NCBI RefSeq assembly: GCF_001742305.1
Contig: NZ_MJAT01000005.1
Location: 1 to 64,000 of the forward strand
Source of the DNA: Desulfuribacillus stibiiarsenatis
GTDB taxonomy: Bacteria > Bacillota > Bacilli > Desulfuribacillales > Desulfuribacillaceae
Direction of reading: 5' to 3'
DNA: 64,000 nucleotides
Notes under the pieces: model-generated
The model's input: the letters and a program-made list of their open reading frames with translations, nothing else
What the model was told of the DNA's origin: nothing
Database searches by the model: none
Made by a program: the position numbers and the translations under genes
Part shown: piece after piece, positions 17,401 through 25,247 of the stretch
How positions within the stretch are numbered: the first letter of the stretch is position 1
How the letters are laid out: every line of letters starts with the position of its first letter

Positions 17401-18561
17401 TCAATACTGACCAAACAAGGCCTGCATCAAGTACTTGTATTACCAAACTGGGGTAGCTATTCTAAAGTGGCAGCGAAATACTTAATCAATCGCGGTCATA
17501 AGGTGGAGATACTTCCACAAACCACTACTGTTTCGATGGCGATAGGTAGGAAGTTCAGCATATCGAAGGAATATTTCACCATGGTCAGTCTCTTAGGAGA
17601 TGTGTTTTCTTATTTGGCTAAGCCTACCCAGGAAAACACGCAAGTATCGCTGCTAATACCAACTTCCGAGGGTGCTGAAATTCATGGTTTATATGGGCAG
17701 CTAGTACAGAGAGAATTATTGAATGCTAATTATACCGACGTCAAAGTAGTGAGTCCATTCATTGAAGACCTGTTCCAGGATGGAGCGTGGTTGTCTTATG
17801 GAGAAGATTTGTTTAAAAGAATGCTAGCAGTTGACTGGTTAAATTATGTATTAAGTCAGTGTGGTGGTATATATGGGGCTAACAAACAAACGCTTACAGA
17901 ATATGATCATGCGATTGATACGATTGAAGAATGGTTTGAAGATGGTTCGCAATGTAAAGCAATAGCTGCGAAACTTTTACAAGGTCATAACCCTAATCTC
18001 ATTCCGATAGGGATGATTGGTGAAGCATGGGCAATTTACAATCCTGCTCTGCGCAAAGAGTTTGAGTTGGAAATCAACCGCTTAGGGGGCACATTGATTA
18101 ATCCTCCCCTTTCAGAGTTAGTGCTTACGAACATCATGCAGAAACGTGATGAACACGCGGCACAAAAAGAAGGGAAGAAATATCTTCAATATATGATGCT
18201 TTATATGAAAACACACGGGCTCTATCAAGATTTTGCGAAAAAAGTAGAAGACTCCGGCACTATCTTTGCTGATCCTAAAGAAATTATGTTGGAAGGTACG
18301 AAATATTTAAAACATTTCTTTGCAGGTTTGGCGCAGCACCGTTTAGGAAAACCAAAAATCATGAGACAACAAGGCATAAAAGGCGTGATACACTTTACGA
18401 GTATGTATGAAAATGTCGGTATTATTGTCAATCTATTGAGTGGTAAAGCGAGGGAAGAAGCGAACGTACCATGGCTTAACTTCGGATATGATGGTAGATT
18501 AACACAGAAGGACGAACTCAACTTAGAGGCTTTCGTAGAGTCCTTAAAAGAAGAAAAATAG
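14434..18561 (+). CDS. Giant tandem acyl-CoA dehydratase activase-like Fe-S protein
   Basis: A 1375-residue protein. Two ASKHA ATPase domains of the BcrAD/BadFG (HgdC-type activase) family are fused: GIDIGSSSVKV near residue 6 and GVDVGSTSTNV near 325. In dimeric activases two Cys per subunit hold one [4Fe-4S] cluster; here each domain has both (C123 in CSAGTGSF and C162 in RCSVF; C446 in CAAGTGSF and C485 in RCTVF), so one chain could carry a whole cluster. Residues about 650-1375 contain a DUF2229-like region with further Cys (C698, C740, C911, C1143). No separate HgdA/HgdB dehydratase is nearby. It follows the ABC ATPase gene by 33 bases with GAGGGGG and is the last gene of the Fur-boxed operon. 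The substrate is unknown. Confidence 0.85.
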   Translation: MPSSLGIDIGSSSVKVAIVDKHNKTQYTKYVLHFGKPLDILKAILNEMPDSLQKEVQSVGFTGNGSKQFKDLDIPYFSELSSQSVWAKHVYPDVKTIIEMGGQETKRIRFTDRGMQVDMSSDCSAGTGSFLEHQAERLGLPLDCYRDALAKHTDIPRIAGRCSVFAKTDIIHLQQEGTSIDNILMGLSYAVARTFKGAVIKKQRLELPILFLGGVASNPAMVHAIEKLLDVEGQLVVPEEHNVSGAIGAAMQALQQANELKWDDIVLIINSYSDNKMVSTASLAKLEMDSDRRFNPLTAKSSKGIYDGPKNTTIDTSEITGVYIGVDVGSTSTNVVMLSQNGDVLDYRYLATAGKPLQVVQQGLQEIGVNVKGIKVLGVGVTGSGRYLTGEYVGADLVKDEITAQARAAAEYNANVDTVLEIGGQDSKFIRLNQGTIVDFEMNKVCAAGTGSFLEEQCKKLNIQVEDMGEMALAAEEPSNLGERCTVFMETSLTSYLLQGAKLNDLVAGLCYGVAANYLNRVVAGRPLGDNIVFQGGVANNLGVLAAFEKLTGKKITQAPHASITGCIGAALLAKDANIIESQFKGFDKFAGSIDVESIKLNVKAVGNLSNADVSTGKNPSSEPELFALRNQRYLAHYTGEKIPGKKTIGIPRVLFVHKMFPMFRTLFTHLGYNVVLSDATDESIVKASQEYSFEEACFPVKLINGHVANLLGQGVDYVFLPNVVTMKHPVSKTRQDYPCTFMQQAALTVKLAMDLEGKGVELLNPTLSFKFGKLYMMKTFVKLGLKLGSLPHNTIKGVKKAFGAFEAFDKGLETMGKEYLSKVSTNELVFVLMTRPYGVIDPVLNMKIPQKLHQMGHKVIPMDVLPVHGYDMNVDYPNMYWPFGQHILAAAKIIKDTPNLYAIYLTNHGCGPDTMISHFMQQEMGDKPYLHLEVDEHYSSVGVQTRLEAFINSLEKQISSRVDVTDTAPNQVAATTEAHVEAVNTATQSILTKQGLHQVLVLPNWGSYSKVAAKYLINRGHKVEILPQTTTVSMAIGRKFSISKEYFTMVSLLGDVFSYLAKPTQENTQVSLLIPTSEGAEIHGLYGQLVQRELLNANYTDVKVVSPFIEDLFQDGAWLSYGEDLFKRMLAVDWLNYVLSQCGGIYGANKQTLTEYDHAIDTIEEWFEDGSQCKAIAAKLLQGHNPNLIPIGMIGEAWAIYNPALRKEFELEINRLGGTLINPPLSELVLTNIMQKRDEHAAQKEGKKYLQYMMLYMKTHGLYQDFAKKVEDSGTIFADPKEIMLEGTKYLKHFFAGLAQHRLGKPKIMRQQGIKGVIHFTSMYENVGIIVNLLSGKAREEANVPWLNFGYDGRLTQKDELNLEAFVESLKEEK

Positions 18562-18584
18562 AGTCCCTAGGTAGAAACGGAAAA

Positions 18585-18623
18585 ATCGAAAAAGTGTATC
18601 GAAAAAGTGTATCGAAAAAGTGT
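18585..18623. repeat. Three tandem copies of a 13-bp unit
   Basis: ATCGAAAAAGTGT is repeated three times without change, just after the activase stop codon and before the terminator. No function is apparent. Confidence 0.85.
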
Positions 18624-18640
18624 ATAGGATTGAAGGAAAT

Positions 18641-18666
18641 AAAAGCCAGGCGAATGCCTGGCTTTT
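18641..18666. terminator. Bidirectional terminator
   Basis: A perfect 11-bp stem AAAAGCCAGGC/GCCTGGCTTTT with a GAAT loop has A and T runs on the two sides. It serves both the activase operon and the convergent P-type ATPase gene. Confidence 0.9.
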
Positions 18667-18677
18667 ATTAGTTATGC

Positions 18678-21335
18678 TCATTGTTTCTCAAGACGAAACT
18701 TAAACAATTCCATTACTACTAGCAGGAAAGATGCTAATAGTAAAAGTGGAAAGAATGTACCGAGCGGTATTGGTTCTACTTGCAGAATGTTTTGCAGCAC
18801 GCTGTTATGAGTCGCAAAAATATGGATTCCAAAAGCGGCGACAACGCCGCCGATGACATAGTAATTTCGAGAGATGGGAACGCGGAAAGCGGAAAGCGTC
18901 TCGGAGCGGCAATTGAATACGTGTATATTCTCAAACAGCACCATTAGCATCAAGATTAGATTTCTTGCCATATGCTCATCCATACCTAATGATAAGAGTG
19001 AAGCCCATAATCCAAACGCCCCAATGGCCATAGTGGCTCCAGAAATACAAATTTGTTTGATCATGACTGGATTGAATATGCCTTCGGAAGGTTTTCTCGG
19101 AGGCCTTTTCATAATATCTCGCTCTGCGCCCTCTAAGGCTAGTGTTACATGCTGAAAGCCATTGGTTACTAAGTTCAACCATAATATCTGTACGGCAAGG
19201 AGCGGAATTGGTAGACCAAATAAAAGAGCAAATAGGAATAATAATACCTCTGCAAAGCCTGTTGCCACAAGAAGGTATATAACTTTGCGGATATTAATAT
19301 AAGCTGTCCTTCCTTCTTCAATTCCAGCTACAATGGATGTGAAATTATCATCTGTAACAATGATTGATGCGATTTCTTTTGTAACGTCTGTTCCAGAACC
19401 CATTGCAACACCAATATTGGCATTCTTGAGGGCGGGAGCATCGTTGGCGCCGTCACCAGTAACGGCAACGAAATTTCCTAATTGCGTCAGGGCCTGTACA
19501 ATTTGCAGTTTCTGTAAGGGAGTTACCCTTGCAAATACGCGAACACGCTTGACAACTTCAAGGAATCCCGGATGAGTAAAATCTTCGAAAACAGCTAATT
19601 GAGATCCTGTGATTACATCTTTCCCATTGTTTGCAATCCCTAACTCTTTAGCAATTGCAAGGGCGGTCAATGGGTGATCGCCAGTAATCATAGCGACTTG
19701 GACGCCTGCTTGGTGGCAAGTATCTACAGCTGCTTTTACTTCTGGTCGCAGTGGGTCGATAAGAGCAATCAGACCGAGAAGGTTTAAGTTCCTTACATCG
19801 GAAATCGCAGGTGTTACTCTTGGAACGTGTTGAGAAAGTGTAGCGTCAGCAATTGCGATCACTCGGTAGCCTTGATTCGCTAAATCATTTGCTTGTTGCT
19901 CAATCGCTTGTGTATCGATTGACGCCACTTCACCAGAGCTCATGGTATGGCTGCATAGGGGTAGAATCGACTCTAGAGCGCCTTTGATTGCTAATTTCAC
20001 TACCTCCCCATCTTGATAAAAGGTTGCTGAATAACGCAATTCGGACTCAAAAGGGATGTCGTGAATAATTTTCTTGGAATTTCTAAACGCCTTGGGCTGT
20101 ATGCCATGCTTATACCCTAGCGCTAATAATGCCACATCTACCGCGTCGCCACTATGGACCCATTCTTGTTGTTCGTCATCTAAGGTTGCTTCGTTCGTCA
20201 TGATAGCCGACTCGACAATTCGATTGAGATGGGATGAATTATTTAGAATCTCCCCCGTGCCATTATAACCTTCCCCTGTGATTTTGAACTTGTCCCCGCT
20301 TGGCAGTACAATTAATTTTACAGTTTGTTGGTTCACGGTAAGTGTTCCTGTTTTGTCACTCGCAACAAAAGTACAGCTACCTAAACTCTCCACAGCTGTC
20401 AGCTTGCGAACAATGACACTTCGCTTCGACATCCTTTTTGTCGCGACTGACAATGCAACAGTAATGGCCACTGGTAAGCCTTCGGGAATCGCAGAAACAG
20501 CCAAAGCAACAGCCAAAAAGAATATGTCTACATAAGCAATACCTTGATAGGAGGCTAGCACAGCCAGTAGAACACAAACTCCTAGCACGATATAACTGAT
20601 ATCCTTTGAGAACTTCTCCATTCGAATAGAAAGTGGCGGCTTATTTGACTCTGTTGAAACAGTAGCATCAGCTATTTTCCCTAACTCTGTGCTATGCCCT
20701 GTTGCTACCACAATTCCTATGCCACGACCAGAAACAACAGTTGAACCTGCATACCCCATATTTAAACGATCACTTATAGGATTGTCTGTGGATAAGGACT
20801 GTACATCCTTCATTCTAGCTATCGATTCCCCTGTTAGTAGAGATTCGTCAATCGTTAATTGATTGACTTGCACAAAGCGTACATCCGCAGGGACTTTATT
20901 CCCGGATTCTAAATAGATAATATCTCCAGGTAATAATTCTTCTGCAGGAAGGTCGATGATTTTGCCATCACGTTTTGTTCTAGCATAAATCTTTAGTAGA
21001 TTTTGTAGCGCTGCAGCACTTTTCTCCGCTCCATATTCTTGAAACGAGCCAAGTAATGCATTGGCGAGGATTACTATAAAAATAAACAACGCATCAATCG
21101 TTTCACCAATCATAGTTGAGAACAAACCAGCCGCAATCAGGATATAAATTAATGGACTTAGAAACTGGCGTGCAAATATTTCAAGCATGGTAGGGAGCTT
21201 TTTCGAAGGTAGCACATTCTGACCGTATACCTTTATGCGATTATTGGCATCAACAGTGGTCAAGCCTTCTTGTTCGTTTGTTTGAAGAAAATCTACTACA
21301 TCTTTTATCTCTAATGCATGCCATTGATGATTCAT
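18678..21335 (-). CDS. P-type cation-transporting ATPase (P2 type)
   Basis: An 885-residue P-type ATPase. An N-terminal cation-ATPase domain (WHALEIKDVVDFLQT) is followed by TM1-2, the actuator domain with LTGES, TM3-4 with the ion-site motif PEGLP, the phosphorylation site DKTGTLT with Asp327, the nucleotide domain, the hinge TGDGANDAPAL and about six further TM segments. The TM6 motif reads NLVTNG, where Ca2+ pumps of the SERCA type have NLVTDG, so one acidic ion ligand is missing and the ion is uncertain. The start has GGGAGGTGG upstream. It diverges from antiporter copy 2, whose family and position make calcium a reasonable but unproven substrate. Confidence 0.9.
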   Translation of the reverse strand: MNHQWHALEIKDVVDFLQTNEQEGLTTVDANNRIKVYGQNVLPSKKLPTMLEIFARQFLSPLIYILIAAGLFSTMIGETIDALFIFIVILANALLGSFQEYGAEKSAAALQNLLKIYARTKRDGKIIDLPAEELLPGDIIYLESGNKVPADVRFVQVNQLTIDESLLTGESIARMKDVQSLSTDNPISDRLNMGYAGSTVVSGRGIGIVVATGHSTELGKIADATVSTESNKPPLSIRMEKFSKDISYIVLGVCVLLAVLASYQGIAYVDIFFLAVALAVSAIPEGLPVAITVALSVATKRMSKRSVIVRKLTAVESLGSCTFVASDKTGTLTVNQQTVKLIVLPSGDKFKITGEGYNGTGEILNNSSHLNRIVESAIMTNEATLDDEQQEWVHSGDAVDVALLALGYKHGIQPKAFRNSKKIIHDIPFESELRYSATFYQDGEVVKLAIKGALESILPLCSHTMSSGEVASIDTQAIEQQANDLANQGYRVIAIADATLSQHVPRVTPAISDVRNLNLLGLIALIDPLRPEVKAAVDTCHQAGVQVAMITGDHPLTALAIAKELGIANNGKDVITGSQLAVFEDFTHPGFLEVVKRVRVFARVTPLQKLQIVQALTQLGNFVAVTGDGANDAPALKNANIGVAMGSGTDVTKEIASIIVTDDNFTSIVAGIEEGRTAYINIRKVIYLLVATGFAEVLLFLFALLFGLPIPLLAVQILWLNLVTNGFQHVTLALEGAERDIMKRPPRKPSEGIFNPVMIKQICISGATMAIGAFGLWASLLSLGMDEHMARNLILMLMVLFENIHVFNCRSETLSAFRVPISRNYYVIGGVVAAFGIHIFATHNSVLQNILQVEPIPLGTFFPLLLLASFLLVVMELFKFRLEKQ

Positions 21336-21544
21336 CTTACCACCTCCCAGTGCTGAGTGTCCGTATAAATTAGTATATAGAATGTGTTGAATGGATTCAT
21401 TGATTTATGTGTTTCTGCTCGTGTCAAACCCCAAGTTAAAGCCTCGTCTCGTATGCTCGGATTGAATAAACAGGATTGGGGCATATTGAAATTAAGCATA
21501 AATCATTTGGAACGAGAATAAATCATTGAAACGAGGCGACTGAT

Positions 21545-22549
21545 TTGGTATTTGTATACTTTTTAATAGCTTCTATAGTTACTGTGTATTCTGCGATGAA
21601 GTTATCGAATTATGCAGATGTACTGAGTGAGAAAACATCATTCGGAGGTTTACTCATTGGTACTGTATTGTTAGCCGCTGCAACTTCACTACCGGAAGTT
21701 ACAACAACGATTTCAGCCATTGTCATTGACAATCCGGACATTGCCATTGCTAATGTTCTTGGAAGTAATATATTCAATGTACTGGTGATAGCGGTCTTCG
21801 ATATCCTGTTTCGTCGGAAACGACTGTTTTTGTTAGCTTCTTATACCCACAGAATTACTGCAACTTTAGGTATCGTATTAACGATTATTGTCATGGTCGC
21901 CATGCTCCTAGATACGACATATCAATTGATTGGTATTGGATTAAGTAGCATCCTCTTAGTTATTGTGTACGGATTAGGGATGTGGGTCATATCGAAAATC
22001 AACATCCAAGTAAAGTCGCATATTTTACAGGAGGAAATACAAGCAGAATCGAAGATTACCGAACCTAAAGTTGCAGATATATCAGTAAGGCAAGCGGTGA
22101 TAGGATTTGCGGTTTTCTCGCTAGTCATCTTAGTCTCAGGAAGCGCCCTAGCAATCCTAGGAGATAAGATTGCGATTATCACTGGCTTAGGGTCTACCTT
22201 TGTAGGTAGTTTCTTGATTGCGGCTACAACGTCCCTTCCTGAGGTAGTCAGTGTATACGCAGCACTAAAGCTATCCAATGTGAATCTAGCCTTGGGTGCT
22301 GTTCTAGGTAGTAATATATTTAACATGTTGATTATTGCTTTTGCAGACTTAGTATATCGGCATGGTAGTATTCTTGGAGCCATTGATCCAATTCAGTTTG
22401 TTACAGCATTTGGTGGTGCAGTGATGGCGTTACTGTTACTTGTTACGCTGTTTTATCGGAAAGCCAAAAATCTATGGGTATACTCCATTCCACCTACAAT
22501 TATAGTAATCACTTATTTTATCGTGACCTTTATCATCTTTACGCAGTGA
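21545..22549 (+). CDS. Sodium/calcium exchanger family protein (CaCA), copy 2
   Basis: A 334-residue paralogue of the antiporter at 10073, with the same alpha-repeats (GTVLLAAATSLPE with ANVLGSNIFNV, and FLIAATTSLPE with GAVLGSNIFNM) and the same ILQEEI stretch in the central loop. The N-terminus is a few residues shorter. The start is TTG with GAGG 8 bases upstream; no ATG start is available in frame. It is transcribed divergently from the P-type ATPase gene, 209 bases apart. The close similarity of the two copies suggests a duplication followed by insertion or separation of the genes in between. Confidence 0.9.
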   Translation: MVFVYFLIASIVTVYSAMKLSNYADVLSEKTSFGGLLIGTVLLAAATSLPEVTTTISAIVIDNPDIAIANVLGSNIFNVLVIAVFDILFRRKRLFLLASYTHRITATLGIVLTIIVMVAMLLDTTYQLIGIGLSSILLVIVYGLGMWVISKINIQVKSHILQEEIQAESKITEPKVADISVRQAVIGFAVFSLVILVSGSALAILGDKIAIITGLGSTFVGSFLIAATTSLPEVVSVYAALKLSNVNLALGAVLGSNIFNMLIIAFADLVYRHGSILGAIDPIQFVTAFGGAVMALLLLVTLFYRKAKNLWVYSIPPTIIVITYFIVTFIIFTQ

Positions 22550-22823
22550 TGGAGCTATTGTACGATTAAGGCAATCGTATATAAGAATTATACTAGGATG
22601 TTATATATTGCATGCCGACAATGGGAAGGACTTATGCCATTTCGTGTAGAATAGATATATAAGGTGTAAAATAGATACATAAATAGATGTGAGTGAATAA
22701 ATACGGGATTTTAACTTTATGATTTTAAACTTTTTAAATTTGAATAGTATTCTCATAATCAAATAAACAATTATAATATTTAATAATACTTTCAAATTAA
22801 GTAAGTGTAATATAGAGTATGTG
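22550..22823. other. AT-rich intergenic stretch
   Basis: About 270 AT-rich bases precede the hexanucleotide tract. No gene, terminator or clear promoter was recognised. The open frame on the minus strand here is an artefact of the repeat. Confidence 0.5.
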
Positions 22824-22895
22824 GAGATAGAGATAGAGATAGAGATAGAGATAGAGATAGAGATAGAGATAGAGATAGAGATAGAGATAGAGATA
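22824..22895. repeat. Hexanucleotide microsatellite (GAGATA)12
   Basis: Twelve perfect copies of GAGATA occupy 72 bases and end 21 bases before the start codon of the GGDEF-EAL gene, just ahead of its ribosome binding site. Copy-number changes by replication slippage are expected in such tracts. It lies in the presumed leader or promoter region, not in the coding frame. Confidence 0.95.
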
Positions 22896-22916
22896 GAATA
22901 GTTATGGGGTGAAAAC

Positions 22917-24965
22917 ATGGTAGACAATAACAGTTTCTTTGTTTATCGTCAAAAAACATTTGAAGCTTTATTTGAGCATTCCCCAGATGCGTTTGTTTTT
23001 TTTGATACAGACGAGCGAATTATTAACATCAATCGACAATTTACGAATCTTTTTGGGTATACCCTTGAGGACGTTAATGGTGAGAACTTAAACCGTATCT
23101 TAGACCCAGCAAAAAAGGCTGAGAGTTACTTTTCTGGAAAAATCCTTAGCGGTGAATTAGTCAATTCTGAGATAGTGAGATATAGAAAAGATGGTCAAGC
23201 CATTCCTGTATTGTTAAGAGGGATTCCTGTTATTGTTGATAACAAAACCGTTGGTGGATATGCGGTGTATACTGACTTAACGAACTTGATAAAAGCGCGA
23301 GAAGAAGCGAATTTGCTACTAAAAGCGGTAGAAAATAGTCCGTCATGTTTAGTAATCACAGATGTTGATGGGAACATAGAGTATGTCAATTCAAAGTTCA
23401 TTGAGGTTACAGGTTATACAGCAGATGAAGTGATCGGAAGCAATCCAAGGGTTCTAAAGTCTTCGAATACTAGTCCAAAGACCTACGAGGAGCTTTGGCA
23501 AAGCATAACATCTGGCAATGAGTGGCGTGGTGAGCTTCAGAACAAGCGGAAAAATGGCGAGATATATTGGGAGTCTCTTTCCATCTCGCCTATCATGAAT
23601 ACAAAAGGTGCAATCACTCACTTTGTAGCTGTCAAAGAAGATGTGACGAAAAAGAAAGAACTAGAAGCCAATAACTATTACTTAGCATACCATGACCCGC
23701 TTACAGGACTCGCAAACCGAGTAAAATTTACTGAATATCTGCACAAGATGATTATCTCTCAAGAAGATGCGCAGCCATTTGCAGTGCTATTTATTGATAT
23801 CGATCGATTTAAAAACATTAACGATTCTATCGGCCATGAATTTGGCGATTTACTTTTACAAATTGTCGCGGACCGTCTTGCGGAAGAGCTGCTTCCTATG
23901 AGTGATGTGTTTCGCATTGGTGGAGATGAATTCACGGTCATTGTGAAGAATTTAGATGACGTAGAAAGAATCGCCCAAGCAATACTTTTGTTACTCACAC
24001 AACCGTTTATTATTATTGATAAACAGTTATTCATCACGGCTAGTATTGGTATTAGTATTTACCCGAAAGATGGCTTTGAAATGAACATGCTTTTGAGAAA
24101 TGCTGACACTGCCATGTATAAAGCAAAGGAAAAGGGTAGAAATCAGTATCAGTACTACACGATTGAAATGAATGAACGTGCCGAAGAAATGCTATCCTTG
24201 GAAGTTGAGCTTCGACAAGCGATAGACCGAGAAGAATTAAGGCTCCATTTCCAACCGCAAATTGATATGCAAACAGGAAAAGTGATTGGCGCAGAAGCAT
24301 TGATTCGATGGCAGCATCATGATAGGGGCATGATTTCTCCAGGCGAGTTTATCCCCTTAGCGGAAGAAACGAATCTCATTATTCCAATTGGTGAATGGGT
24401 TATACGTACAACTTGTCAGACCATTAGACATTGGCAAGAAGAGGGATTACAACAGGTACCAGTTGCTGTGAACATTTCAGCCAGGCAGTTCATGCAGAAT
24501 AACTTTGTAGAATTAATCGAGAGAATTATAAAGGAAGAAAATATTCAGCCTCACTTACTCGATGTAGAAATAACGGAGTCTGTTGCAATGGAAGATATCA
24601 ATTTAGTGGTAGATGTCTTGCATAAATTAAACAAGATAGGCGTATCAATTTCTATTGATGACTTTGGAACGGGCTACTCGTCATTAAACAACTTCCGCCA
24701 ATTCCCTATTGATAAATTGAAAATTGATCAGTCTTTTATTCGCAGAATTACACAAGATTCAAAGGATTTAGCGATTGTAACAACCATCATTAATTTAGCG
24801 CACAGTTTAGGACTTAAAGTAGTAGCAGAAGGGGTAGAAACTAGCGAACAAAGGGATTCCTTGAAAAATTATCAATGCGATATGTATCAAGGATTCTTGT
24901 TCAGTCGTCCGATTCCTATTCATGAGTTCAATCAACTGTTAGCATCGGAGAATCAATCTCTATAA
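22917..24965 (+). CDS. PAS-PAS-GGDEF-EAL c-di-GMP signalling protein
   Basis: A 682-residue cytosolic protein with two PAS sensor domains (about residues 10-125 and 130-250), a diguanylate cyclase GGDEF domain (255-415) and a phosphodiesterase EAL domain (430-675). The GGDEF motif (335-339) is intact. No RxxD inhibitory site precedes it. The EAL motif (E460 in EALIRW) and the DDFGTGYSS loop are intact, so both synthesis and breakdown of c-di-GMP are possible. There is no TM segment. The second PAS is of the type followed by a PAC motif. The start has GGGGTG upstream and is preceded by the (GAGATA)12 tract; the gene is monocistronic. Confidence 0.93.
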   Translation: MVDNNSFFVYRQKTFEALFEHSPDAFVFFDTDERIININRQFTNLFGYTLEDVNGENLNRILDPAKKAESYFSGKILSGELVNSEIVRYRKDGQAIPVLLRGIPVIVDNKTVGGYAVYTDLTNLIKAREEANLLLKAVENSPSCLVITDVDGNIEYVNSKFIEVTGYTADEVIGSNPRVLKSSNTSPKTYEELWQSITSGNEWRGELQNKRKNGEIYWESLSISPIMNTKGAITHFVAVKEDVTKKKELEANNYYLAYHDPLTGLANRVKFTEYLHKMIISQEDAQPFAVLFIDIDRFKNINDSIGHEFGDLLLQIVADRLAEELLPMSDVFRIGGDEFTVIVKNLDDVERIAQAILLLLTQPFIIIDKQLFITASIGISIYPKDGFEMNMLLRNADTAMYKAKEKGRNQYQYYTIEMNERAEEMLSLEVELRQAIDREELRLHFQPQIDMQTGKVIGAEALIRWQHHDRGMISPGEFIPLAEETNLIIPIGEWVIRTTCQTIRHWQEEGLQQVPVAVNISARQFMQNNFVELIERIIKEENIQPHLLDVEITESVAMEDINLVVDVLHKLNKIGVSISIDDFGTGYSSLNNFRQFPIDKLKIDQSFIRRITQDSKDLAIVTTIINLAHSLGLKVVAEGVETSEQRDSLKNYQCDMYQGFLFSRPIPIHEFNQLLASENQSL

Positions 24966-24996
24966 GCATTGTGTCCAAGGGCACGATGCTTTTTTT
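24965..24996 (+). terminator. Terminator after the GGDEF-EAL gene
   Basis: A 9-bp stem AGCATTGTG/CACGATGCT (one wobble pair) is followed by seven T. Confidence 0.8.
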
Positions 24997-25100
24997 AGTC
25001 GAAATTTTAATGCACACGCACAAGTTTATTTGGATAACAATTACAGCAAAATGATTTATAGATAAAAACTCCTTGTGATACACTAACAGAAATATTGAGT

Positions 25101-25231
25101 TATAAAGAAAACTTAGTTCAGGTGGGGTTTTTACTCCGAATGAACTCTAGTTGCACTTATTTCGAAGCTTGGCGGCACTTATCTCCCGCTTATAGAAGAA
25201 GTGGGAGTATTAGTAAAGCCGTTGAGATAAA
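25101..25231 (+). repeat. Structured ~130-bp repeat element, copy A
   Basis: This segment is highly similar to 62284-62412 read on the minus strand. Shared blocks include GAAAACTTAGTTCAG, TAGTTGCACTTATTTCGAAG with CTTGGCGGCACTTA, GGGAGTATTAG and GAGATAAA. It can fold: AGTTCA pairs with TGAACT, CGGC with GCCG, and CTCCCGCTT with AAGTGGGAG. The last hairpin resembles the terminal palindromes of IS200/IS605-type elements, so a MITE-like remnant or a structured RNA are the leading ideas. It forms the region just before the HAD gene. Confidence 0.75.
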
Positions 25232-25247
25232 GTGTGGAGGAACATAC

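Noticed and set aside
22824-22895. CRISPR-like array
   Set aside because: Units are 6 bases without spacers; it is a simple microsatellite.
22601-22927. Minus-strand ORF with Ser-Ile repeats
   Set aside because: The repeat is the (GAGATA)12 tract read backwards; no binding site and no gene-like composition.
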